A stretch of 64,000 bases of DNA from assembly GCF_014764405.1 (NCBI RefSeq), contig NZ_CP061725.1, positions 434,001 to 498,000 of the forward strand. The letters run 5' to 3'. Made by a program: the position numbers and the translations under genes. Under the pieces are notes generated by a model. That model was not told the DNA's origin and did no database searches. It saw only the letters and a program-made list of their open reading frames with translations. Source of the stretch: Micromonospora craniellae. GTDB taxonomy: Bacteria > Actinomycetota > Actinomycetes > Mycobacteriales > Micromonosporaceae. Below, piece after piece: positions 8,144 to 15,340 of the stretch; the first letter of the stretch is position 1; each line of letters starts with the position of its first letter.

Positions 8144-8824
8144 TCAGGCCCCGGGCGCCGCGCGCTCCGCCAGAGCGCGCAGTCGGCGTACCGCCTCGGC
8201 CGGGTCGTCGGCACCGTAGACCGCGGTGCCCGCGACGAAGGCGTCCGCACCGGCCGCGGCGGCCTGCTCGATGGTGTCGGCGGCGATCCCCCCGTCCACC
8301 TCGATCCGCAGTTCGAGATGGCCGGCGTCCACGTGCTGCCGCGCGAGGCGGACCTTGTCCAGCAACTGCGGCAGGAACCGCTGCCCGCCGAAGCCCGCCT
8401 TGATGGTCATCACCAGCAGCGTGTCGAAGCTCCGCAGCAGCTCCAGATACGGCTCGATCGAGGTGTCCCGGTCGATCGCCAGCCCGGCCTTGGCCCCGGC
8501 GGCGCGCAGGTCCTTGGCCAGTGCCGCCGGATCGTCGCACGCCTCCGCGTGGAAGGTGACGTTGTACGCCCCGGCGTCGGCGTAGCCGGGGGCCCACCGC
8601 TGTGGATCCTCGATCATCAGGTGCACGTCGAAGGGCAGTCGGGTGGCGGCCCGCAGGCTCTGCACCACGGGCAGCCCGATGGTCAGGTTCGGTACGAAGT
8701 GGTTGTCCATCACGTCGACGTGCAGCCAGTCCGCCGCGTCCTCGACGGCGCGGACCTCTTCGGCAAGACGGGCGAAATCGGCGGCGAGAATACTGGGCGC
8801 GATGATCGACGGCGGTACGGTCAC
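8144..8824 (-). CDS. rpe: Ribulose-phosphate 3-epimerase
   Basis: This enzyme interconverts ribulose 5-phosphate and xylulose 5-phosphate in the pentose phosphate pathway. The 226-residue TIM barrel shows the family landmarks: 'IIAPSILAADFARLAEEV', 'WLHVDVMDNHFVPNLTIG' (metal-binding His and Asp), 'FDVHLMIEDP', 'MTIKAGFGGQRF' and 'IEVDGGIAADTI'. The GTG at 8822-8824 is taken as the start because the longer frame upstream lacks homology and overlaps a promoter region. The gene lies 2 bp from the response regulator if that gene starts at its GTG. Supply of ribulose 5-phosphate also feeds ribBA nearby. Confidence 0.95.
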   Translation of the reverse strand: MTVPPSIIAPSILAADFARLAEEVRAVEDAADWLHVDVMDNHFVPNLTIGLPVVQSLRAATRLPFDVHLMIEDPQRWAPGYADAGAYNVTFHAEACDDPAALAKDLRAAGAKAGLAIDRDTSIEPYLELLRSFDTLLVMTIKAGFGGQRFLPQLLDKVRLARQHVDAGHLELRIEVDGGIAADTIEQAAAAGADAFVAGTAVYGADDPAEAVRRLRALAERAAPGA

Positions 8825-9070
8825 CCGGCCAGTGTACGAACGCGGCCGGCGGTCGCGGCAGCATGCCACCAACCGGGACACCCGGTGACCCGGGCGTGAC
8901 CATTGGTGCAGAATGGCCCCCTTCGGACCGGTGGAATCGGACGAAGCGGGGACTCGACTGGCCATTAGTCCGAATCGCGGCAACACTCCATCGGGGACGG
9001 TGACGGTAACGTGCAGGCCGGTGGGCACGGGAGCCGACAGCCGGGCAACGGTTCCCGGAAAGGGCGGACG

Positions 9071-9958
9071 ATGCGACGGTGGCTCGCGGCGCTGGCGCTG
9101 GCCGGCGCGGCTGCGATGGTGCTCAGCGGCTGCGTGCGGCCAGGCGGAACGGACGGCGACATCACCAACGGATGGCCCGCCCTGCGGGCGCCGACGATGT
9201 TCGTCCCGGCCACCGACGCCTGCCTGCCCCGGATCACCCCGATCGTGCAGGCGAGTACGTACGAGACCGTGGACTGCGCCCGCAACCACCTCGCCGAGTC
9301 GGTCCACGTCGGGACGTTCACCGGGTCGGCGGCCCAGGGCCGGCGGCCGGAACCGGGTTCGGCGGCACTGCGGACCGCGCGGGCCGAATGCGACCGGCGG
9401 GCCCGCCTGGTGCTCGGTGGCGACTGGCACACCGCGCGGCTGACGCTGAACATCGCGCTGCCCTCGGTCTCCGCCTGGAACGGCGGCGCCCGGTGGTTCC
9501 GCTGCGACCTGAGCGAAACCGACAGCATCGACAACACCCGCGCGGTCAACCGCACCGGCAGCCTGCGCGGCGCCCTCATCGGCGACTCACCGCTGGTGCA
9601 CCGGTGCTTCGACCCGAAGCTGATCGGCGACAACCTCAACTACATGGCACGGGTGCTGTGCACCGAACCGCACCGCGCCGAGTTCGTCGGCGTGTACGTC
9701 GAGCGGGACATGAGCTGGGAGGCGTTCGTCGCCTCCTCCGGGCAGGCGCACAAGCGGTGCATGGAGCTGATCGCCTCCTTCGCCGAGGTGCCGAACAACG
9801 CCGACCTGCCGTACCGGGCCGGCTCGATCTTCTACCCGCCGTCGCAACGCGAGTGGGAGGAGGGCGACCGGGGGGTGCGATGTTTCCTGTGGAGCGACGA
9901 CCGCAAGCTGACCGGTTCGATGCGCGGCGTCGGCCCGCAGGGACTACCCGTCACCTGA
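9071..9958 (+). CDS. Septum-formation family lipoprotein, copy 1
   Basis: The 295-residue protein starts 'MRRWLAALALAGAAAMVLSGC', a lipoprotein signal with lipobox LSGC and the lipidated Cys at 21. The mature part has paired cysteines and two similar blocks: 'YETVDCARNHLAESVHVGTF' and 'RVLCTEPHRAEFVGVYV'. This C-x-PH-x-AE-x-VG pattern is that of the 'septum formation' domain of actinobacterial envelope proteins, whose molecular role is unclear. The ATG at 9071 is favoured over an upstream codon because it begins the signal peptide. A paralogue follows at 10093. Bases 8825-9070 hold the promoter region and no gene. Confidence 0.85.
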   Translation: MRRWLAALALAGAAAMVLSGCVRPGGTDGDITNGWPALRAPTMFVPATDACLPRITPIVQASTYETVDCARNHLAESVHVGTFTGSAAQGRRPEPGSAALRTARAECDRRARLVLGGDWHTARLTLNIALPSVSAWNGGARWFRCDLSETDSIDNTRAVNRTGSLRGALIGDSPLVHRCFDPKLIGDNLNYMARVLCTEPHRAEFVGVYVERDMSWEAFVASSGQAHKRCMELIASFAEVPNNADLPYRAGSIFYPPSQREWEEGDRGVRCFLWSDDRKLTGSMRGVGPQGLPVT

Positions 9959-10092
9959 TCACGGTGCCGTATGCTGCCGCACCGTGGCGTGCCGCGTCCG
10001 CGGTCACGTGTGAGCGCACGGCGCCGGCCGCGCGGTGACGGAGCAACCGCCGCCGTGCTCTCGGCGGCAGCGCGGCAGGAGGTCGGCGGGGG

Positions 10093-10980
10093 ATGCGACG
10101 GTGGTGGATCGGGGTCGCGCTGGGCGCTGCGGTGACGCTGGCGTTGACCGCGTGCAGCACCAGACCGGCCGGGATCGACGGTGACCTGGTCGACGACTGG
10201 CCGGTGCTGGCCGCGCCGGAGGTGTTCACCCCCGCCGCGCAGACCTGTCACACCCAACCGCAGGACGTCGGCCACCTCAGCGGGTACGCGCCGGTGGACT
10301 GCGCGCAGCCGCACCGGGCCGAGACCTTGCACGTGGGCCGGTTGCCCGCCTCGGGCGGGACGAACCCGCCCGAGGCGGGCAGCCGGGCGATGCGCACCGC
10401 GTACGGCGAGTGCGACCGGGCCGTACGCGGCGCGCTGGGCGCCGACTGGCGTACCGCCCGGATCGGGTTGACCGTCGTCTTCCCGTCGCCCCGGGCCTGG
10501 ACCGGTGGGGCCCGCTGGTTCCGCTGCGACGCGCACGAGACGGATGCCCTGGACACCCCCACCCCGGTCCGCCGCGCCGCCAGCCTGGCGGGCACGCTGG
10601 ACGGGCCGTCGCCGCTGCGGCACCGTTGCTTCCGGGCCGAGACCAAGGGCGACGAGGTCACCGAGATGGTGGCCGTGAAGTGCAGCGTCCGGCATGACGC
10701 CGAGTTCGTCGGGGTGTGGAAGTCCCCGGCCACCAGCTACGCGGCGTTCGAGAAGGACACCGAGCGGGCGCACCACGGCTGCCTCAGCCTGATCGCGAAG
10801 TACGCCAAGGTGCCCGACGACGGCAACATGCAGTACCGCGCCGGCACGGTCTACTACCACCCCTTTGAAGCGGACTGGCGCAACGGCGAGCGTGGGGTGC
10901 AGTGCTTCCTGTGGCTCCCCGACCGCACCCTGACCAGGTCGGTCAAAGGCGGCGGCACCCGGGCCCTGCCGATCGGCTGA
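10093..10980 (+). CDS. Septum-formation family lipoprotein, copy 2
   Basis: This is a paralogue of the preceding gene with exactly the same length (295 residues) and the same layout. The signal is 'MRRWWIGVALGAAVTLALTAC' with the lipidated Cys at 21. The domain blocks are 'YAPVDCAQPHRAETLHVG' and 'VKCSVRHDAEFVGVWK'. The closing region 'GERGVQCFLWLPDRTLTRS' matches copy 1 'GDRGVRCFLWSDDRKLTGS'. The two genes are clearly a tandem duplication, well diverged. They lie on the plus strand between rsmB and rpe, both on the other strand. Bases 10981-11080 contain short GC-rich palindromes that may end transcription from both sides. Confidence 0.85.
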   Translation: MRRWWIGVALGAAVTLALTACSTRPAGIDGDLVDDWPVLAAPEVFTPAAQTCHTQPQDVGHLSGYAPVDCAQPHRAETLHVGRLPASGGTNPPEAGSRAMRTAYGECDRAVRGALGADWRTARIGLTVVFPSPRAWTGGARWFRCDAHETDALDTPTPVRRAASLAGTLDGPSPLRHRCFRAETKGDEVTEMVAVKCSVRHDAEFVGVWKSPATSYAAFEKDTERAHHGCLSLIAKYAKVPDDGNMQYRAGTVYYHPFEADWRNGERGVQCFLWLPDRTLTRSVKGGGTRALPIG

Positions 10981-11080
10981 CCGGCGGGTCCGGCGAGGCC
11001 GACTCGGCCCGGGATGCGATCCCCCGGGCGCTGCTCGTGCGAACGCGACGCTGGCGCCCCGGGAACGCGGTACGCCGGGC

Positions 11081-12496
11081 TCAGGTGCGGCGCAGCAGGG
11101 CGAGGAACATCGCGTCGGTGCCGTGCCGGTGCGGCCACAGCTGCACGGTCGGCCCGTCGCCGATCCCCGGCATGCCGACCGGCAGCAACGGCCGGGCGTC
11201 CACGAAGTCCACCGGCGCGCCGCAGCGACGGGCCGCCTCGGTGACCGTCACGTGGGTCTCCACCACGTGCGGCGAGCAGGTCACGTACGCCACCACCCCG
11301 CCGGGCCGGACCGCCCGGAGCCCGGCGGTGAGCAACTCACGCTGCAACCGGGTCAGCGCGGGCAGGTCCGAGGGCTGGCGTCGCCAGCGCGACTCCGGGC
11401 GACGACGCAACGAGCCCAGGCCGGTGCACGGCGCGTCGACCAGCACCCGGTCGAAGTGCTCCTCGGGCAGCTTCGGCTCGCTGCCCACCAGCCGGCCGTC
11501 GGTGTGCAGCACGGTCACCGGCAGCGCCCGGGTCGCGTTCCCGACCAGCCGGGCCCGGTGCTCGGCCACCTCCACCGCGGTCAGCCGCGCCTCCCGCTGC
11601 GCGGCGAGCGCACCCAGCAGGCCCGACTTGCCGCCGGGACCGGCGCACAGGTCGAGCCAGCGGCCGTCCGGCCCGTCGAGCGGCGCGGCGGCGAGCGCGT
11701 CGGCCACCAACTGGGAGCCCTCGTCCTGGACGTGCGCCCGGCCGTCGGCCACCGCCGCCAGGTCGCCGGGGGCGCCGCCACCCAGATAGACGGCGTACGG
11801 CGAGAAGGCGCCCGGCGCACCACCGACCTCGTCGGCGAGGTCGACCGGGTCGGCGAGGCCCGGCCGCGCGCACAGGTGCACCGGCGGACGCTCGTTGTCC
11901 TCGATCAGCAACCGGGTGGTCTCGCCGAGGTCACCGCCGAGCGCCTCGGAGAACGCCCGCACGATCCACTGTGGATGGCTGTAGGCGAGCGCGAGGTGAC
12001 CGATCGGGTCGGTCTGGATCGGCGGCGCCAACCGGGCCACCCAGCCGTCGTTGTCGCGCTCGGCGACCTCGCGCAGCACCGCGTTGGCGAACCCGGTGGC
12101 GCTCGGACCGACCACCCGGACCAGGTCGACCGTGGACGAGACCGCCGCGTGCGCGGGCACCCGGGTGTGCAGGAGCTGGTACGCGCCGATCCGCAACGCG
12201 TCCCGGACCGGCGGATCGATACGTTGCACGTCCCGGCCGGCGGCGGCGGTGAGGATCGCGTCGAGCGTGCCGACGTGGCGCAGCGTGCCGTAGGTCAACT
12301 CGGTGGCAAAGGCGGCGTCCCGACCGGTCAACCCCTCGTCGCGCAGGATCGCCGGCAGCACCAGATTGGCGTACGCGTCGTCCCGGTGCACCGCCGCGAC
12401 CGCCTCGTACGCGGCGTGGCGTGGCCGGTCTGCGGCGTTCCGACCGCTCCGGGGGCCACGGCGCTCGGGCCCCCGACGGGCGGTGGTGTCCCTCAC
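11081..12496 (-). CDS. rsmB: 16S rRNA m5C967 methyltransferase, RsmB/Fmu type
   Basis: The 471-residue protein has an N-terminal NusB-like RNA-binding domain ('ATELTYGTLRHVGTLDAIL', 'YQLLHTRVPAHAAVSSTVDL') followed by a Rossmann methyltransferase. The SAM pocket is 'WLDLCAGPGGKSGLLGALA'. The two catalytic cysteines of RNA m5C methyltransferases are in 'VDAPCTGLGSLRRRPESRW' and 'AYVTCSPHVVETH'. The GTG at 12494-12496 overlaps the fmt stop (GTGA); a longer upstream frame is shadow. The order def-fmt-rsmB is the usual actinobacterial arrangement. Confidence 0.94.
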   Translation of the reverse strand: MRDTTARRGPERRGPRSGRNAADRPRHAAYEAVAAVHRDDAYANLVLPAILRDEGLTGRDAAFATELTYGTLRHVGTLDAILTAAAGRDVQRIDPPVRDALRIGAYQLLHTRVPAHAAVSSTVDLVRVVGPSATGFANAVLREVAERDNDGWVARLAPPIQTDPIGHLALAYSHPQWIVRAFSEALGGDLGETTRLLIEDNERPPVHLCARPGLADPVDLADEVGGAPGAFSPYAVYLGGGAPGDLAAVADGRAHVQDEGSQLVADALAAAPLDGPDGRWLDLCAGPGGKSGLLGALAAQREARLTAVEVAEHRARLVGNATRALPVTVLHTDGRLVGSEPKLPEEHFDRVLVDAPCTGLGSLRRRPESRWRRQPSDLPALTRLQRELLTAGLRAVRPGGVVAYVTCSPHVVETHVTVTEAARRCGAPVDFVDARPLLPVGMPGIGDGPTVQLWPHRHGTDAMFLALLRRT

Positions 12497-13419
12497 GCGA
12501 ACTCCTCCCCGGTGGCGACCCGGACACCGCGTGCCCAGTCGGACGCCGGCATGGCCCGCTTGCCCGCTGCCCGCACCTCGCCGAGGCGGACCGGGACGGT
12601 GGCCGTGCCGGCCAGCACCCGCGCCTTCTCCACCAGCAGCTCGCCGGGCTTGAGGTCGGGCGCGTCGGGTGCCGGGGTGACCGGGCCGAGCTTCACCCGC
12701 TCGTCCCGCAACGTCGTCCACGGGCCGGGCGCCGGGGTGCAGGCGCGGATCCGGCGGTCCACCGCGAAGGCCGGGTCGGCCCACCGCACCCGGGCGTCCT
12801 CGACGGTCAGCTTCGGCGCCAGCGAGACGCCGTCGGCGGGCTGTGGCTCGGCGCGGGCGGTGCCGTCCTCCATCGCGTCCAGCACCGCCACCAACAGCCC
12901 GGAGCCGCTGTCGGCCAGCCGCTCCAGCAGGTCACCGGAGGTGTCGGCGGGTCGGATCTCGTCGGTCACGGTGCCGTACACCGGCCCGGTGTCCAGCCCC
13001 TCCTCCAACTGGAAGACGCTGGCCCCGGTCAGCTCGTCGCCGTGCAGCACGGCGTGCTGCACCGGCGCGGCGCCGCGCCACGCGGGCAGCAGCGAGAAGT
13101 GCAGGTTCACCCAGCCGCGGCGAGGGATCTCCAGCGCCACCGGGGGCACCAGCGCGCCGTAGGCGACCACCGGCACGCAGTCCGGCGCCAGCTCACGCAG
13201 CCGGTCCAGGAACTCCGGCTCCCGGGGACGGGCCGGGGTCAGCACCTCGACGCCGTGCTCGTCGGCCCAGGCGCCGACCGGTGAGCGGTGCAGGCCACGA
13301 CCGCGTCCGGCCGGGGCGTCCGGGCGGGTGACCACGGCCACCAGCTCGTGCCGCGAGGCGGCCACGGCGGCCAGGGCAGGGACGGCGACGGCCGGCGTAC
13401 CGGCGAAGATCACGCGCAT
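12493..13419 (-). CDS. fmt: Methionyl-tRNA formyltransferase
   Basis: This enzyme formylates initiator Met-tRNA using 10-formyl-tetrahydrofolate. The 308-residue length is normal. It opens 'MRVIFAGTPAVAVPAL' and carries the formyltransferase signature 'NLHFSLLPAWRGAAPVQHAV' (Asn and His of the active site) and 'TGASVFQLEEGLDTGPV'. A C-terminal OB-like domain follows from about residue 205. It lies 4 bp after def, which removes the same formyl group after translation, and its stop overlaps rsmB. Confidence 0.97.
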   Translation of the reverse strand: MRVIFAGTPAVAVPALAAVAASRHELVAVVTRPDAPAGRGRGLHRSPVGAWADEHGVEVLTPARPREPEFLDRLRELAPDCVPVVAYGALVPPVALEIPRRGWVNLHFSLLPAWRGAAPVQHAVLHGDELTGASVFQLEEGLDTGPVYGTVTDEIRPADTSGDLLERLADSGSGLLVAVLDAMEDGTARAEPQPADGVSLAPKLTVEDARVRWADPAFAVDRRIRACTPAPGPWTTLRDERVKLGPVTPAPDAPDLKPGELLVEKARVLAGTATVPVRLGEVRAAGKRAMPASDWARGVRVATGEEFA

Positions 13420-13423
13420 CGGG

Positions 13424-13984
13424 TCACCGCCCCAGACCGAAGGGGCTGCCGACGGTGTGCGGACTCAGCTTCACCGTGGGCGGGGCGGCGGCGTCATACC
13501 ACTCGGCCTGCCGGATCGCCTTCATCGCCGCCTTGCGGCCGGCCTGGTCCAGCCGGTCGATGAAGAGCACCCCGTCCAGGTGGTCGGTCTCGTGCTGCAC
13601 GCAACGCGCCATCAGGCCGGTGCCGACGATCTGCATCGGGTCGCCGTGGCCGTTGAAGCCCTTGGCGATCACGTTCTGCCGACGCTTGGTGTCGAAGTAC
13701 AACCCGGGGATGGACAGGCAGCCCTCCGGGCCGTCCTGCTCCTCCTCGTCGGGGAACTCCAGCACCGGGTTGACCAGGTGACCGAGCACGTCGTCGACGT
13801 CGAAGGTGAACACCCGCAGGCCCACCCCGAGCTGCGGCGCGGCCAGACCGGCGCCGTTGCTCTCACGCATGGTGTCGGTCAGGTCGGCGATGAGCGTACG
13901 CAGCTCGACGTCGAAGTCGACCGCCGGATCGGCCGGCGTGCGCAGCACCGGGTCCCCGAAGAGACGGATGGGCGAAACGGTCAC
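13424..13984 (-). CDS. def: Peptide deformylase
   Basis: This metalloenzyme removes the N-formyl group from new proteins. The 186-residue protein has all three motifs in order: 'GAGLAAPQLGVG', 'EGCLSIPGLY' (metal-binding Cys) and 'QHETDHLDGVLF' (HExxH metal site). The start is a GTG with AAGGAG nine bases upstream. It is the first gene of def-fmt-rsmB. Its N-terminus 'MTVSPIRLFGDPVLRTPA' is standard for actinobacterial type I enzymes. Confidence 0.97.
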   Translation of the reverse strand: MTVSPIRLFGDPVLRTPADPAVDFDVELRTLIADLTDTMRESNGAGLAAPQLGVGLRVFTFDVDDVLGHLVNPVLEFPDEEEQDGPEGCLSIPGLYFDTKRRQNVIAKGFNGHGDPMQIVGTGLMARCVQHETDHLDGVLFIDRLDQAGRKAAMKAIRQAEWYDAAAPPTVKLSPHTVGSPFGLGR

Positions 13985-14074
13985 GCGGGTCGGCTCCTTA
14001 GCGGGTCGGACGGAAGTGCCGTACCAGTCTACGGAGTGCCGGCAGTGATCATGCCGCGCCGTCGCGGCGGCGGT

Positions 14075-15058
14075 TCAGACCGCGGTGCCGCTCTCCCCCG
14101 CCAGCACCGCGTCCCCGCCGAGCAGCGCGTGCTCCGGCAGCGGCAGGCGGATGTCGTGGGCCGCCTCCCAGTCGTGGATCAGGCTGGGCCGGACCTGCGC
14201 GGCGAAGTAGTCGATCGCGCTCATCCCACCCACCACGGGCTCGTCGACCTCGGCGACCAGCCGGCCGGGCACCAGCCGGAACCCACCGCGCAGCGCGGCG
14301 CTGAGGCGACGGTGCCCGTTCACCACGAAGAAGTACTCGCCGGTGTAGCCGATCTCCAGCGGCTCCAGGGCGGCCTCACCGGCGGCAACGACCTCGTCGA
14401 CGACCGTCGAGTCCCACAGCCCGCGCAGCTCCGTGACGTCCTCGGTCGGATAGACCCGCGCCGGGTCGAGCAGGAGCAGCGGCGGCGCGGCGCGCAGCAC
14501 CTCCGGGGCGAGCCGCCCCTCGTACGCCTCGACGATCCGCTCGATCACCTCGCCGGCGGGAGCCCGGGTGGTGTCGCAGACCAGGTCGTAGTTGCGCAGC
14601 AGGGCCTTGTCCACGCCGTAGCGGACCAGGAACCGGCCACGCTCGCTCTCGCTGCGTTCCCGCAGCTTGGCCTCTGCCTCCGCCATCGAGGTGTAGCTCT
14701 CCGCCGGGCCGGAGGGCCGCAGCAGCACCCGCCGGGCGGCCTCAGCCGGCTCGGTGATCATGTGCACCTTGAGCGCGTCGGTGAAGAAGTGCCAGGCCAG
14801 CCGGGAGTCCATCACCAGACTCTCGCCGGAGGCGGCGATGTCGCGCTGGAGCTGGTCGACGTAGCCGTCGACCGCCTGGTCGAGCTCGGCGTGCAGGTTG
14901 AGCTGGAGCGCGGTCATCTGACGCTCCTGGGCCATCTGCCGGTAGAGGTCACCGACGCTGACCCGGCGCAGGCCGAGCCGCTCGGCGATCACCACCGACA
15001 CGGTGCTCTTGCCGCTGCCGAGGTCACCGTTGAAGACGATCGACTGACGAACGGTCAC
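14075..15058 (-). CDS. P-loop (cytidylate kinase-like) protein with ParB-like C-terminus
   Basis: The 327-residue protein opens with a Walker A motif, 'IVFNGDLGSGKSTV', and continues like a nucleotide kinase: 'GLRRVSVGDLYRQMA', 'LVMDSRLAWHFFTDALKVHM' and an Arg-rich lid. From about residue 195 it changes character: 'YTGEYFFVVNGHRRLSAAL' then 'RLVPGRLVAEVDEPVVGG'. That second block resembles the ParB/Srx N-terminal fold, where G-x-RR-x-x-A is the nucleotide-binding signature. The start is a GTG at 15058, chosen because the P-loop follows at once. It sits between priA and def on the same strand, separated from both. The substrate is unknown. Confidence 0.75.
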   Translation of the reverse strand: MTVRQSIVFNGDLGSGKSTVSVVIAERLGLRRVSVGDLYRQMAQERQMTALQLNLHAELDQAVDGYVDQLQRDIAASGESLVMDSRLAWHFFTDALKVHMITEPAEAARRVLLRPSGPAESYTSMAEAEAKLRERSESERGRFLVRYGVDKALLRNYDLVCDTTRAPAGEVIERIVEAYEGRLAPEVLRAAPPLLLLDPARVYPTEDVTELRGLWDSTVVDEVVAAGEAALEPLEIGYTGEYFFVVNGHRRLSAALRGGFRLVPGRLVAEVDEPVVGGMSAIDYFAAQVRPSLIHDWEAAHDIRLPLPEHALLGGDAVLAGESGTAV

Positions 15059-15245
15059 GACTGGTCCACCCCTGATCACCGGATGTAATGGATCGTCATC
15101 GATATCGCGCCGGACCGACCCGGCCCCGCCGCCACCACGCCCACCGGCGACAACTCCGGCTCGACGTGCCTGACGCCGCGTCACGACCTGGATTCGTCGT
15201 GCGCCCCGGCATGACGGGCGATGCTACCACCTTGACCACGGAACT

Positions 15246-15331
15246 CCCGAGCGCGCAACTCGGGACGGGCGCGTCGACACCCAACGCGAAAGTGGTGTCA
15301 CGTCCAGCGACTGAGTTTCACTCAGCGTGAC
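15246..15331 (-). terminator. Two hairpins between priA and the kinase gene
   Basis: Just past the priA stop a compound hairpin occupies 15297-15331: outer arms GTCACG/CGTGAC and inner arms CTGAGT/ACTCAG around a 3-nt loop. A second hairpin, CCCGAG/CTCGGG, lies at 15246-15264. The first is well placed to end the metK-priA transcript. The remainder of 15059-15340 holds no gene and should include the promoter of the kinase gene. Confidence 0.5.
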
Positions 15332-15340
15332 GGCTCGGCG

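Noticed and set aside
8825..9430. N-terminal extension of rpe to about 428 residues
   Set aside because: The extension reads antisense through the start of the septum lipoprotein gene and its promoter region and has no homology; rpe proteins are about 225 residues.
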